Assembly: GCA_963651465.1 (NCBI GenBank)
Contig: CAVJPS010000011.1
Coordinates: forward strand, 1 to 39,343
Source: SUG2458 sp963651465
GTDB taxonomy: Bacteria > Bacillota_I > Bacilli_A > RFN20 > CAG-826
Reading direction: 5' to 3'
Length of the DNA stretch: 39,343 nucleotides
In this document: positions 24,135 to 31,838 of the stretch, piece after piece
Position numbering within the stretch: the first letter of the stretch is position 1
Layout of the letters: the number at the start of each line of letters is the position of its first letter
Notes under the pieces: model-generated
Database searches by the model: none
Told to the model about the DNA's origin: nothing
Seen by the model: the letters and a program-made list of their open reading frames with translations, nothing else
Position numbers and translations under genes: made by a program

Positions 24135-25472
24135 TTATTTACCTACACAGAAACGAGCAAAGATTTCTTTAGTTATATCATTATCGTGTGCTTCACCTAA
24201 ACAATTAAGAATTGAGTGATATGCATTTTGTAATGAAACACTGACTAAATCAATTGGTAATCCTTTTAATGCATCAGAACGAGCTTGTAATAAATCATTA
24301 TCGCAAGTTAATAAAGTACCAATTTGTCTAGCGTTATTTAAAGAAGGTTTAGTATAAGAATCTGGTGTAATACCATATAATTTAATAATTTCTTTTTCTA
24401 AATCTTTAATATCTTTATCTTCAGCACTAATATAGACAGCACCTTGCAATCTATCATCTTCACTTATTAAATCTTTTTTATTATATATAAGAATACGATT
24501 TACATTCTTTGTTTCATTGATGAGTTCTTGATCAATTAAATCAAGAGGTTGAGAAGCATCTAAAACTACTAATGCTAAATCTGCTTTTCCAATCATTTCA
24601 CGAGTTTTATTAATACCAATTGATTCAATATAATCACTTGTTTCGTGAACTCCAGCAGTGTCAATTAAATGTAAAGCAATACCTCCAACACTTACATCGC
24701 CTTCAACAATATCTCTTGTTGTACCAGCAATTGAAGTGACAATTGCTTTATCTTCATTTAATAAAGCATTTAAAAGTGATGATTTACCAACATTAGGTTT
24801 ACCAACAATAACAACGTTTAAACCTTCACGGATAATTTTACCTTTTTTACCATCATCAATTAATGTTTGTAACATCTCATGTATTTCAGTTGTATCTTTG
24901 ACAATCTTTTCGACATTAACTTGTTCAATATCTTGATATTCAGGATAATCAATATTAACTTCAATTAATGATAATAAATCAGCAATTTTAGTTTTAACAG
25001 GTAATAATACTTTCGATGTATCACCTTCTAAACTTAATAAAGATAATCTTTTGGCTTCTTTAGTAGTTGCATTAATAACATCGTTAATTGCTTCAGCTTG
25101 AATTAAATCTACTTTATCATTAAGATATGCTCTAGATGAAAATTCTCCTCTTTCGGCATATCTAGCACCATAACCAATAATTAATTCAATAATTTCATTA
25201 CAAATAAGTGGTGATCCATGACACATAATTTCACATAAATCTTCACCTGTAAAAGATTTAGGATTTATATAAACATTAACAATTACATCATCTACTTCTT
25301 CGTTTTTACTATCATAAATCTTAGCGTGTACAATTGTTCGAGTTTGGTACTTTGAAAAATCTTTATGGGTAATTTTCCCCATTATTTCAAATGTATCTTT
25401 ACCAGATACTCTTATTACTGCTAAAGCACTTTTCATTAAAGGGGTAGCTAATGCTACGATTGTTTCTAACAT
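24135..25472 (-). CDS. mnmE: tRNA modification GTPase MnmE
   Basis: A 445-residue GTPase that, with MnmG, modifies wobble U34 in several tRNAs. The order is an N-terminal folate-binding domain (to ~115), a helical domain, an inserted G domain with GKPNVGKSSLLNALL (G1, ~225), DTAG (G3) and NKKD (G4), and the C-terminal FCVGK, where the Cys is the conserved catalytic end motif. ATG at 25472 follows GGTGATTTT. The usual partner gene mnmG is not in this window. A 22-bp palindrome overlaps its probable promoter at 25500-25521. Confidence 0.96.
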   Translation of the reverse strand: MLETIVALATPLMKSALAVIRVSGKDTFEIMGKITHKDFSKYQTRTIVHAKIYDSKNEEVDDVIVNVYINPKSFTGEDLCEIMCHGSPLICNEIIELIIGYGARYAERGEFSSRAYLNDKVDLIQAEAINDVINATTKEAKRLSLLSLEGDTSKVLLPVKTKIADLLSLIEVNIDYPEYQDIEQVNVEKIVKDTTEIHEMLQTLIDDGKKGKIIREGLNVVIVGKPNVGKSSLLNALLNEDKAIVTSIAGTTRDIVEGDVSVGGIALHLIDTAGVHETSDYIESIGINKTREMIGKADLALVVLDASQPLDLIDQELINETKNVNRILIYNKKDLISEDDRLQGAVYISAEDKDIKDLEKEIIKLYGITPDSYTKPSLNNARQIGTLLTCDNDLLQARSDALKGLPIDLVSVSLQNAYHSILNCLGEAHDNDITKEIFARFCVGK

Positions 25473-25499
25473 AAAATCACCTTCATTCAGATATATTCA

Positions 25500-25521
25500 C
25501 TATGTTATTAGTATAACATAG
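25500..25521 (-). promoter_or_regulatory. Palindrome at the likely mnmE promoter
   Basis: CTATGTTAT-N4-ATAACATAG is a perfect 9-bp inverted repeat 28 bp upstream of mnmE. On the minus strand it includes TATACT, a fair -10 box; no clear -35 is seen. It could be an operator or an mRNA 5' hairpin. Confidence 0.45.
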
Positions 25522-25552
25522 ATTTAAATTTTCTAACTTGTTATTTAAATAT

Positions 25553-25579
25553 AAAAAGCAGGATTATTTATCCTGCTTT
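25553..25579 (-). terminator. Terminator after jag
   Basis: A 10-bp stem (AAAGCAGGAT with ATCCTGCTTT) with a five-base loop and five T on the minus strand, 14 bp past the jag stop. It ends the rpmH-jag unit before mnmE. Confidence 0.88.
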
Positions 25580-25592
25580 ATTAACTTTTCTT

Positions 25593-26234
25593 TTAAGCTT
25601 GTTCGTTATTAGCTTGTTCAACTTTTTTTGCTGGACCTGGTATGTATTTAATAACGATATAACGACGTTTTCCTTCACCAGTTGATTCAGTTGTAACGTT
25701 TCTAATTTTACTTAAAGCGTTATGAACAACTCTTCTTTCATCAGCTGTCATAGGATCAAGATTTGCATCAACGTGAGTTTTTTGAACTTCGTATGCTACT
25801 TTTTTAGCTAAATGAATAACACGTCTATATTTATCATCTTTGTACTCACCAATATCTAATAAGATACGATATCTCTTTTTAAATTTTGATGATACAGCTA
25901 ATTTTGTTAATTCATTTAAAGCTTGTAATGTGCGACCGTTCTTACCAATTAAAATTGAGTTATGGTCGGAGTTAATTGAGATTTTAATAATGTCGTCTTG
26001 GAGTGTTGCTTTAGTATTTGCTTCAATTCCAAAACTAGCACATGCATTTTTAATGTATGATTCAGCGAATTCGATTGCGTCACTTAAATCATAAACTTCA
26101 ATTTCAACTTTACGGCTAAATAAGCCTTTCTTTTCTTCAACTACTACATAGTTAAGATTTTCTGGAAGACAACCATAGTCTTGGCAAGCTAAGACAATTG
26201 CGTCATCTAATGTTTTTGCACTAAAACGTTTCAT
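25593..26234 (-). CDS. jag: KH/R3H-domain RNA-binding protein Jag (KhpB/EloR)
   Basis: A 213-residue protein. It has an N-terminal Jag_N domain (MKRFSAKTLDDAIVLAC...LFSRKVEIEVY, ~1-50), a type II KH domain with ILIGKNGRTLQALNEL (~100), and an R3H domain ending in DPMTADERRVVHNAL and ESTGEGKRRYIVIKY (~150-200; the R-x3-H core is RRVVH). Known relatives bind RNA and regulate cell elongation and division. The start overlaps the yidC stop by one base. The last residues (VEQANNEQA) are a short polar tail. Confidence 0.95.
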   Translation of the reverse strand: MKRFSAKTLDDAIVLACQDYGCLPENLNYVVVEEKKGLFSRKVEIEVYDLSDAIEFAESYIKNACASFGIEANTKATLQDDIIKISINSDHNSILIGKNGRTLQALNELTKLAVSSKFKKRYRILLDIGEYKDDKYRRVIHLAKKVAYEVQKTHVDANLDPMTADERRVVHNALSKIRNVTTESTGEGKRRYIVIKYIPGPAKKVEQANNEQA

Positions 26235-27703
26235 TAGTTATTACCTCTCTTTATTTTCATAACATTGTGAGTGACTACTGATTGAATAATTTGGATTAAT
26301 GCAGAAATTAACCAATAGATACCCATACCTGATGGAAGAACGAAGCCCATGACGACAATCATACCGATTAAGAAGATTTGCATGAATTTCATTGTCTTGT
26401 TTTGTTGATCTAGAGCAGGATTTTTACCTAGTTTTGTGACATCTTTAAGTTTCTTTTTTTGCATCCACATTGGGAGTCTAGCTGAAATAATTTGTGCAGC
26501 AGTCATAATAACAAATAAGGCAAATGCTGTCCACCAAGCACTACTTGATAAACTCCAAGTGAAAATAATATCTTTAATAGAATCTGATAAATACATACCA
26601 AAGATGCTACCAGTTGATAAGCTAGCACATCCACTTAATGCACCCCATACACCAATAAAGATTGGGAATTGGATGAACATTGAGATAAATGTCGACATTG
26701 GATTAACGCCATTCTTTTTATAAAGAGCCATTTGCTCTTGAGCCAATTTATTCTTTTCGTATTGACTTGTATTAGCGTTAGGATACTTAGCTTGAATCTT
26801 TGTTAATTCAGGTTGAAGAAGTTGCATCTTTTGTTGTGACATTGTTAACTTTAATGTTGCAAGGATGTATAAGCCTCTAACTACAAAAGTAACAATAATA
26901 ATAGACAATAATGCAGCCCAACCAGTAGTAATTACACCACCAGAAGCAAATGCATTAGCAAGAACTTCAGCAAATAAAGCTACTGGATAACTAATAAGAG
27001 CAGCAATGATACCTTGTTTCCAAGCATCTTTCCATGATTTAGATTCCATATAGACATTGCCGTCTTTACCAAAGTATCCTGAGTTATATGTAATACAACT
27101 TCTTTTTGAAGATACTTGAGATTTTAAATAATTTTTATAATACGTAATGAATAATGAGTTTGGTTTATCAGCAACATCTAAACTATCACTAATTTCATCT
27201 ACCCATTTATCAAAGTTAGCAAATAATGTATCAACTTCAGCACCTTTTTTATTTAAAGTTGTACCTGCATAACGAAGATAACCATAATCAAATAAGACAT
27301 CTGATAGTTTATAGTCATCAGTGTAGACGATTGTGTCGCCTTCTTTTGTAACCTTGCCGGCATTTAAAGCAGCTTCGATTGCAACTTCTTGTGTCTTTTC
27401 ATCTAATTTAACCCAGAAATTAACTGAAGGAACGTCAAATCCTGCACCTATTTTCTTAGTATTGTTATCTTGCAAATATAAACTATAAACAGCTGTTGTG
27501 ACAGTATCGTTTGCAAATTGTATTTTTCCATCTTGAACAATTGGATTGTTACTTTCATCATATTTTAAACCACTATCAAATATGTATAACATATGAGCTT
27601 GGTCATTAACTGAACAAAAGTTTGCATTACATGATGTTGTAAATATTAATGTACTAGCTACTACAGCACCAAATTTAAAAACTTTTTTTAAGCTTTTATT
27701 CAT
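26234..27703 (-). CDS. yidC: Membrane protein insertase YidC (long form)
   Basis: A 489-residue protein that inserts and folds inner-membrane proteins. The N terminus is a lipoprotein-type signal (hydrophobic, then FTTSC, Cys25). Residues ~26-225 form a large extracellular domain unlike the short one in common Bacillota YidC proteins of ~260-280 residues. The conserved insertase core follows: ALLSIIIVTFVVRGLYI with the groove Arg, the coiled cytosolic loop KLTMSQQKMQLLQPELTKIQ, and membrane segments ISMFIQFPIFIGVWGAL and GMGIYWLISALIQIIQSVV. It overlaps rnpA by 8 bp and jag by 1 bp. The extra domain is what is unusual here. Confidence 0.95.
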   Translation of the reverse strand: MNKSLKKVFKFGAVVASTLIFTTSCNANFCSVNDQAHMLYIFDSGLKYDESNNPIVQDGKIQFANDTVTTAVYSLYLQDNNTKKIGAGFDVPSVNFWVKLDEKTQEVAIEAALNAGKVTKEGDTIVYTDDYKLSDVLFDYGYLRYAGTTLNKKGAEVDTLFANFDKWVDEISDSLDVADKPNSLFITYYKNYLKSQVSSKRSCITYNSGYFGKDGNVYMESKSWKDAWKQGIIAALISYPVALFAEVLANAFASGGVITTGWAALLSIIIVTFVVRGLYILATLKLTMSQQKMQLLQPELTKIQAKYPNANTSQYEKNKLAQEQMALYKKNGVNPMSTFISMFIQFPIFIGVWGALSGCASLSTGSIFGMYLSDSIKDIIFTWSLSSSAWWTAFALFVIMTAAQIISARLPMWMQKKKLKDVTKLGKNPALDQQNKTMKFMQIFLIGMIVVMGFVLPSGMGIYWLISALIQIIQSVVTHNVMKIKRGNN

Positions 27704-28037
27704 ATTTATTCCTCCTGAGTATTTTTTTTAACAAATGTTCTAATTCTTCTTTACATTCGTTATAGTTTTCAATTTTATAAGCATGTCTGACTATTATGAC
27801 AAGATCAAGTGGAATTTCTAGATTCCAAAGTCCTAATAACATAGCTCGAACTTGTCTTCTTATTTTAACGCGCGTCACCGCATTACCTAACTTATTAGAG
27901 GCACTAATACCAATACGACTATAACCAAATTCGTTAGGTTTAAAATAAATTACGAAATAAGGATTTTTTTCAAATTGTTTAGAATGAATAACGGTTTGAA
28001 AATCTTCATGAGATTTAACACGATTTTTAACTTTCAA
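27696..28037 (-). CDS. rnpA: Ribonuclease P protein component
   Basis: A 113-residue basic protein that binds RNase P RNA and helps remove 5' leaders of tRNA precursors. The family signature RVKIRRQVRAML (RNR-type motif) and the early VKSHEDFQTVIHSKQF are present. The start is TTG at 28037, 4 bp after an AAGGTG site; no in-frame ATG with a better site is visible upstream. It overlaps yidC by 8 bp. A terminator-like hairpin between it and rpmH suggests partial read-through. Confidence 0.95.
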   Translation of the reverse strand: MKVKNRVKSHEDFQTVIHSKQFEKNPYFVIYFKPNEFGYSRIGISASNKLGNAVTRVKIRRQVRAMLLGLWNLEIPLDLVIIVRHAYKIENYNECKEELEHLLKKILRRNKYE

Positions 28038-28066
28038 AATTTCACCTTCATTCTTATTAATTCTTT

Positions 28067-28103
28067 TAAAAAAGCCACTAAGTTCATTACAAACTCAGTG
28101 GCT
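28067..28103 (-). terminator. Terminator/attenuator between rpmH and rnpA
   Basis: A 12-bp stem with one G-T pair (28073-28084 with 28092-28103), a seven-base loop and six T on the minus strand, lying only 30 bp before the rnpA start. No separate rnpA promoter is apparent, so it probably tunes the ratio of rpmH to downstream transcripts. Confidence 0.85.
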
Positions 28104-28117
28104 GCGTTTTACTGCTC

Positions 28118-28252
28118 TTAAGCTGTAAGTTGCTTTCTACCTTTTGCACGGCGTCTAGCTAAGACATTACGACCATTTGGAGTAGACATTCTTGCTCTAA
28201 ATCCATGTCTCATTGCAGTTTTTCTTTTATTAGGTTGATACGTTCTTTTCAT
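28118..28252 (-). CDS. rpmH: 50S ribosomal protein L34
   Basis: A 44-residue, very basic protein starting MKRTYQPNKRKTAMRHGFRA and ending KGRKQLTA, a textbook L34. ATG at 28252 follows a GGAGGTG site 7 bp upstream. Its position just left of the origin, divergent from dnaA, is the standard one in Bacillota. Confidence 0.98.
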   Translation of the reverse strand: MKRTYQPNKRKTAMRHGFRARMSTPNGRNVLARRRAKGRKQLTA

Positions 28253-28288
28253 ATTTACACCTCCGTTAAAACTAATATACGCAAATTA

Positions 28289-28317
28289 AGAATATTATTA
28301 TTAATAATAAAAGTCAA
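28289..28317 (-). promoter_or_regulatory. rpmH operon promoter
   Basis: On the minus strand, -35 TTGACT (28317-28312) and -10 TATTCT (28294-28289) are separated by exactly 17 bp, ~36 bp upstream of rpmH. Confidence 0.8.
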
Positions 28318-28748
28318 GAAATTTCACTAAAACTTCGATTTTTTCGTTACTTTTGTTTATTAACTAAAATATAGTTCGTTATTTTAAAATTTCCTTTTAA
28401 AAATAATAATTTCATCAATTGTGGAAGAAAAAATAACAAAAAGTGGAAATAAATTAACTTGTCCACATAGTTGTTTTTCTATTTAATTTTGAATAAAACA
28501 CGATAAATTCGATATAAATTTATTTTTTTTCATAAACTATTATAAAATTATCCACTTTTTCCACATTTTAATCTTTAAACAATGAGTTATTAACAAGTTT
28601 TCCACACTTAAAAAGTTGTGGATTTTGTGGAAAATATGAAGAAATCGTGCTTTTTTGTTTCAGTTTTGGTGGATAACTACAAATTGAGATAGATTTGACA
28701 TCTATTTTGTGGATATTATGGTAAACTTAATAAGGGAGATGACATAAT
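28318..28748. other. oriC, upstream DnaA-box cluster
   Basis: Between the rpmH promoter and dnaA there are about ten DnaA-box-like nonamers (consensus TTATCCACA). Plus strand: 28459-28467, 28548-28556, 28557-28565 and 28598-28606. Minus strand: 28420-28428, 28442-28450, 28617-28625, 28626-28634, 28668-28676 and 28708-28716. Several are one base from consensus, and two pairs are directly adjacent. The surrounding DNA is extremely AT-rich. With the second cluster after dnaA this gives the bipartite origin layout known from Bacillus. Confidence 0.88.
28695..28722 (+). promoter_or_regulatory. dnaA promoter with an internal DnaA box
   Basis: TTGACA (28695-28700) and TATGGT (28717-28722) are 16 bp apart. 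A DnaA box in reverse orientation (28708-28716) fills the spacer, so DnaA probably represses its own transcription. Confidence 0.7.
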
Positions 28749-30122
28749 ATGGCTATCAATACAGTTACAGAACAAAAGAATATTTGGAAAAAAACATTAA
28801 ACTATATTGAAAAAAATATCAAAGAGAAGCATATCTTCGAATCTTTTTTTAGTAATTCTTCTATTGTTAAAATAGAAAACGATAAAATTGTTATTGCTCT
28901 TAACTCAGGATTAGCATGTAGTGTTGTCGATAAAAAATATAAAGATATTGTTGTTGATGGTTTATTAGAAGCTACTCAAAGTCGTTTTGAAGTTTCTTTT
29001 ATAGCTGCTGCAGAAGTCGAAAACATTAATGTTAGTGAAATAAAACCAGTAGAAAATAAGAAAAAATTCTTTGCTAATTCATTCATTAATACAAAATATA
29101 CATTCGAAAACTTTATTGTTGGATCTTGTAACCGTGAAGCTAGCCAAGCAGCTCTTATGATTGCATCTAATCCAGGTAAAACATTCAATCCATTATTTAT
29201 TTTCTCTAATTCTGGCTTAGGTAAAACTCACTTATTACACGCAATTGGTAACTATATCCGTGAAAATAATCCTTTAATGAATGTTTTATATATTTCAACA
29301 GATGATTTTGTCGATGAATTTGTTCGTTCTGTTCGTGGTGATGACGAAATCGAATCATTAAAAGAATTTTTTAGAACTGTTGACGTATTATTAGTTGACG
29401 ATATTCAATTCTTATCAAAGAAAACTAAGACAGCTGAAATGTTCTTTAATGTTTTCAACTTATTAGTTAATAATGGAAAACAAATTGTTCTAACTTCAGA
29501 TTGTCCACCAAGTAATTTAAAAGGTCTAGAAGAACGTTTGGTTACTAGATTTAATCAAGGCTTAAGTATTGATATTAAGAAACCTGATAAAGAAACTTTA
29601 TTAAATATTCTAAAACAAAAAATAGAAGCAAACGATTTAGATATTAAGAATTTTGATGATGGTGTATTAGAATTCTTTGCTAATAATTTCTCTGCTAACT
29701 TTAGAGACCTAGAAGGTGCTATTAATCGTTTATTGTTTTATACAATAAACGTTAAACAATGTAAGAATATTACTATGCAAGTAGCAATGGATTCAGTTTC
29801 ATCTATTATAAATGTAAAAGATACTGAGACATTATTGAATGAAGAACGTATTATTGATGTTGTTGCAGATTACTATAATTTAACTTCGCAACAACTTAAA
29901 GGAAATTCAAGAACTTCTCAACTGGCATTAGCTCGACATATTTCTATGTATCTTATTCGAGATATCTTGGATGTTCCGTTTAAAAAAATTGGTGATACTT
30001 TTGGAGGTAAAGATCACTCAACTGTTATGTCAGCTATTACTAAAGTTGAAAAAAAGTTGAAAACTGACCACCAATTATCCACTGCAGTTGGGGAAATCAA
30101 AAAGAAACTAAAAACTGAGTAA
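28749..30122 (+). CDS. dnaA: Chromosomal replication initiator protein DnaA
   Basis: A 457-residue AAA+ initiator. Domain I is residues ~1-85. The AAA+ domain holds NTKYTFENFIVGSCN, Walker A NSGLGKTHLLHAIGN (~152-166; Ser replaces the second Gly of the usual GGVGLGKTH), and Walker B VLLVDDIQFL. The C-terminal DNA-binding domain has FGGKDHSTVMSAITKV (~425), the signature that reads DnaA boxes. ATG follows GGGAGAT. DnaA-box clusters flank the gene on both sides. Confidence 0.98.
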   Translation: MAINTVTEQKNIWKKTLNYIEKNIKEKHIFESFFSNSSIVKIENDKIVIALNSGLACSVVDKKYKDIVVDGLLEATQSRFEVSFIAAAEVENINVSEIKPVENKKKFFANSFINTKYTFENFIVGSCNREASQAALMIASNPGKTFNPLFIFSNSGLGKTHLLHAIGNYIRENNPLMNVLYISTDDFVDEFVRSVRGDDEIESLKEFFRTVDVLLVDDIQFLSKKTKTAEMFFNVFNLLVNNGKQIVLTSDCPPSNLKGLEERLVTRFNQGLSIDIKKPDKETLLNILKQKIEANDLDIKNFDDGVLEFFANNFSANFRDLEGAINRLLFYTINVKQCKNITMQVAMDSVSSIINVKDTETLLNEERIIDVVADYYNLTSQQLKGNSRTSQLALARHISMYLIRDILDVPFKKIGDTFGGKDHSTVMSAITKVEKKLKTDHQLSTAVGEIKKKLKTE

Positions 30123-30263
30123 AATTATTTAAAAAAATACGATAAAATGGTTTAATTTATCCCCTACATAATGGTATAATTAAATAGATAAAATTTAATA
30201 AAATTTGGTTGTCCACATTTTCCACAGCCGTAATTATTATTAATATATAAAAGGAGTAAAAAT
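30123..30263 (+). promoter_or_regulatory. Second DnaA-box cluster, likely unwinding region, and dnaN promoter
   Basis: TTGTCCACA and TTTTCCACA are directly adjacent (30209-30217, 30218-30226), followed by GCCG and then TTA-type triplets (30231-30244). This matches the order box-box-GC cluster-DnaA-trio of the basal unwinding system described in B. subtilis. Just upstream, TGGTATAAT (30172-30180) is an extended -10 box likely driving dnaN. Assignment of the unwinding site is inference from this geometry. Confidence 0.65.
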
Positions 30264-31388
30264 ATGAGATTTACTATTAATCGTGAATTTTTCCTAAAAG
30301 CTTTAAATATCGCAAGCAAAGCTATTAGTACAAAATCACCAATTCCTGTAATGACAAATTTTAAATTATCAATTGAAAATGATTGTTTATCTATTTTAGG
30401 TAGTGATAATGATATTACTATTAAAACTGATATACCATTCGTAATTGGTGGTAAACAAATTATTGAAGATACTGAAGAAGGATCAACTTTAGTAGCTAGT
30501 AAGTTTTTAACTGAAATTATTAGAAAAATTGAAGGTGAAAAAGTTTCATTTGAAGTTATTGATGAAACGATTGTTAAAGTTGCTGATAATAGATCTAACT
30601 TTAAATTAAACTCAATTAATGCTGAAGAATACCCTGATATCGATTTAGAAGAAAAAGGTTCAACATTTAAATTACCTGTATCACAATTCAAATTATTAGT
30701 TGACCAAACTGCATTTGCTGCATCAACTAAAGAGCAACGTCCTATTTTAACAGCTTTAAACTTAAATGGTGGCGATCATAAATTAGTTGCTACTGCAACA
30801 GATAGTGCTCGTTTAGCTCGTAAAGAAATTGAATTAGATGATGTTCCTTACTTTAACGCTAACGTACCAGCAAAAGTTATGGTAGAAGTTGAAAAATTAC
30901 TTGAAAATGAAGAGGAAGTTACAATTAGTGTTTCAGAACAAAAGATTATCTTTAAGTTTAACGATACATTAGTTTCATCTCGTTTGATTTCAGGTGATTA
31001 TCCTAATACTCGTAACATTGTTCCAAAATCATTTAATTATTTCTTAGAAGTTAACGCTAAAGAATTACTTGATGCAATGGATCGTGTTGCTTTGCTTTTA
31101 ATTGATAAAGAAAATGTTATTAAATTAACTATGACTCCTGAATCAGTAGAAGTAAGTGCAAAATCTAACCAAGTTGGTAGTGCTACTGAAGCAATTAATA
31201 TTTGCCAATACAACAATGATCGTTTAGAAATTTCATTCAATACATTATATGTTGCAGACGCTATTAAAGCATGCCAATCTGAGGATGTTGTTATTGAATT
31301 CTTAGGTGAAATGAAACCATTTGTTGTTAAAAATCCAAATGACAATTCACAAATTCAATTAATTACTCCTGTAAGAACATACAATTAA
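30264..31388 (+). CDS. dnaN: DNA polymerase III subunit beta (sliding clamp)
   Basis: A 374-residue clamp that tethers the replicative polymerase to DNA. Three clamp domains can be followed. Typical stretches are the start MRFTINREFFLKALNIASKAIS, LVATDSARLARKEIEL-like text (LVATATDSARLARKEIEL), SGDYPNTRNIVP, and the C-terminal FLGEMKPFVVKNP with the final LITPVRTYN. ATG follows AAAAGGAG. It is a separate unit ended by tandem terminators. Confidence 0.97.
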   Translation: MRFTINREFFLKALNIASKAISTKSPIPVMTNFKLSIENDCLSILGSDNDITIKTDIPFVIGGKQIIEDTEEGSTLVASKFLTEIIRKIEGEKVSFEVIDETIVKVADNRSNFKLNSINAEEYPDIDLEEKGSTFKLPVSQFKLLVDQTAFAASTKEQRPILTALNLNGGDHKLVATATDSARLARKEIELDDVPYFNANVPAKVMVEVEKLLENEEEVTISVSEQKIIFKFNDTLVSSRLISGDYPNTRNIVPKSFNYFLEVNAKELLDAMDRVALLLIDKENVIKLTMTPESVEVSAKSNQVGSATEAINICQYNNDRLEISFNTLYVADAIKACQSEDVVIEFLGEMKPFVVKNPNDNSQIQLITPVRTYN

Positions 31389-31397
31389 TAACAATAT

Positions 31398-31420
31398 AAA
31401 GGCCGACAAGGCCTTTTTTA
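31398..31420 (+). terminator. Terminator 1 after dnaN
   Basis: AAAGGCC/GGCCTTT stem with five-base loop and six T, 10 bp after the dnaN stop. Confidence 0.9.
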
Positions 31421-31483
31421 TTTATTTTAAAAAGTGTTTTAAAGCTATTAAGATAAAAACGTTAATAGTAAAAATAACGGCTT

Positions 31484-31549
31484 AAAAAGCTTAAAAATAA
31501 GGCTTTTTCTCAAATTTTTCCCAAGGGAATATAAAATATTCCCTTTTTT
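31484..31549 (+). terminator. Two further tandem terminator-like hairpins before yaaA
   Basis: AAAAAGC pairs with GCTTTTT (31484-31508). A stronger hairpin, AAGGGAATA with TATTCCCTT (31523-31545), is followed by T to 31549. With the hairpin at 31398 this makes three in a row between dnaN and yaaA, so transcription of the recF-gyr unit is well insulated. Confidence 0.8.
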
Positions 31550-31559
31550 ATTTTAAATG

Positions 31560-31568
31560 TGTTATAAT
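31560..31568 (+). promoter_or_regulatory. Extended -10 promoter of yaaA-recF-gyrB-gyrA
   Basis: TGTTATAAT is a perfect TG-N-TATAAT extended -10 box; the expected -35 position falls in the tail of the terminator and is poor. Transcription would begin near 31575, before a 9-bp inverted repeat ATATTATCT-N2-AGATAATAT at 31591-31610. Confidence 0.65.
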
Positions 31569-31620
31569 AAATTAGCCGTCATTAGAAAGGATATTATCTA
31601 AAGATAATATGGGTGATAAT

Positions 31621-31833
31621 ATGAAAAAAATTAATATAAATACACCTTTTGTAACATTAGGACAATTTCTAAAAATTGCTCATATTATACAAACTGGAGG
31701 GGAAGCTAAGATGTTTCTTCTTGATAATGAGATTTTAATTGATGGTGTAATTGATAATCGTCGTGGTCGTAAATTGTATCCCGGTACTAAGATTAAATGT
31801 CTCAACAATGAGTATGAAATTGTAAGTGAATAA
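31621..31833 (+). CDS. yaaA: S4-domain RNA-binding protein YaaA
   Basis: A 70-residue S4-domain protein found next to recF in most Bacillota. The S4 signature is PFVTLGQFLKIAHIIQTGGE, then DNEILIDGVIDNRRGRKLYPGTKI. It may take part in ribosome assembly; its role is poorly defined. I prefer ATG at 31621 (GGTGA site just upstream; length fits the family) to ATG at 31609, which lies inside a 9-bp palindrome and has no good ribosome site. The recF start is 5 bp past its stop. Confidence 0.93.
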   Translation: MKKININTPFVTLGQFLKIAHIIQTGGEAKMFLLDNEILIDGVIDNRRGRKLYPGTKIKCLNNEYEIVSE

Positions 31834-31838
31834 AAGAT

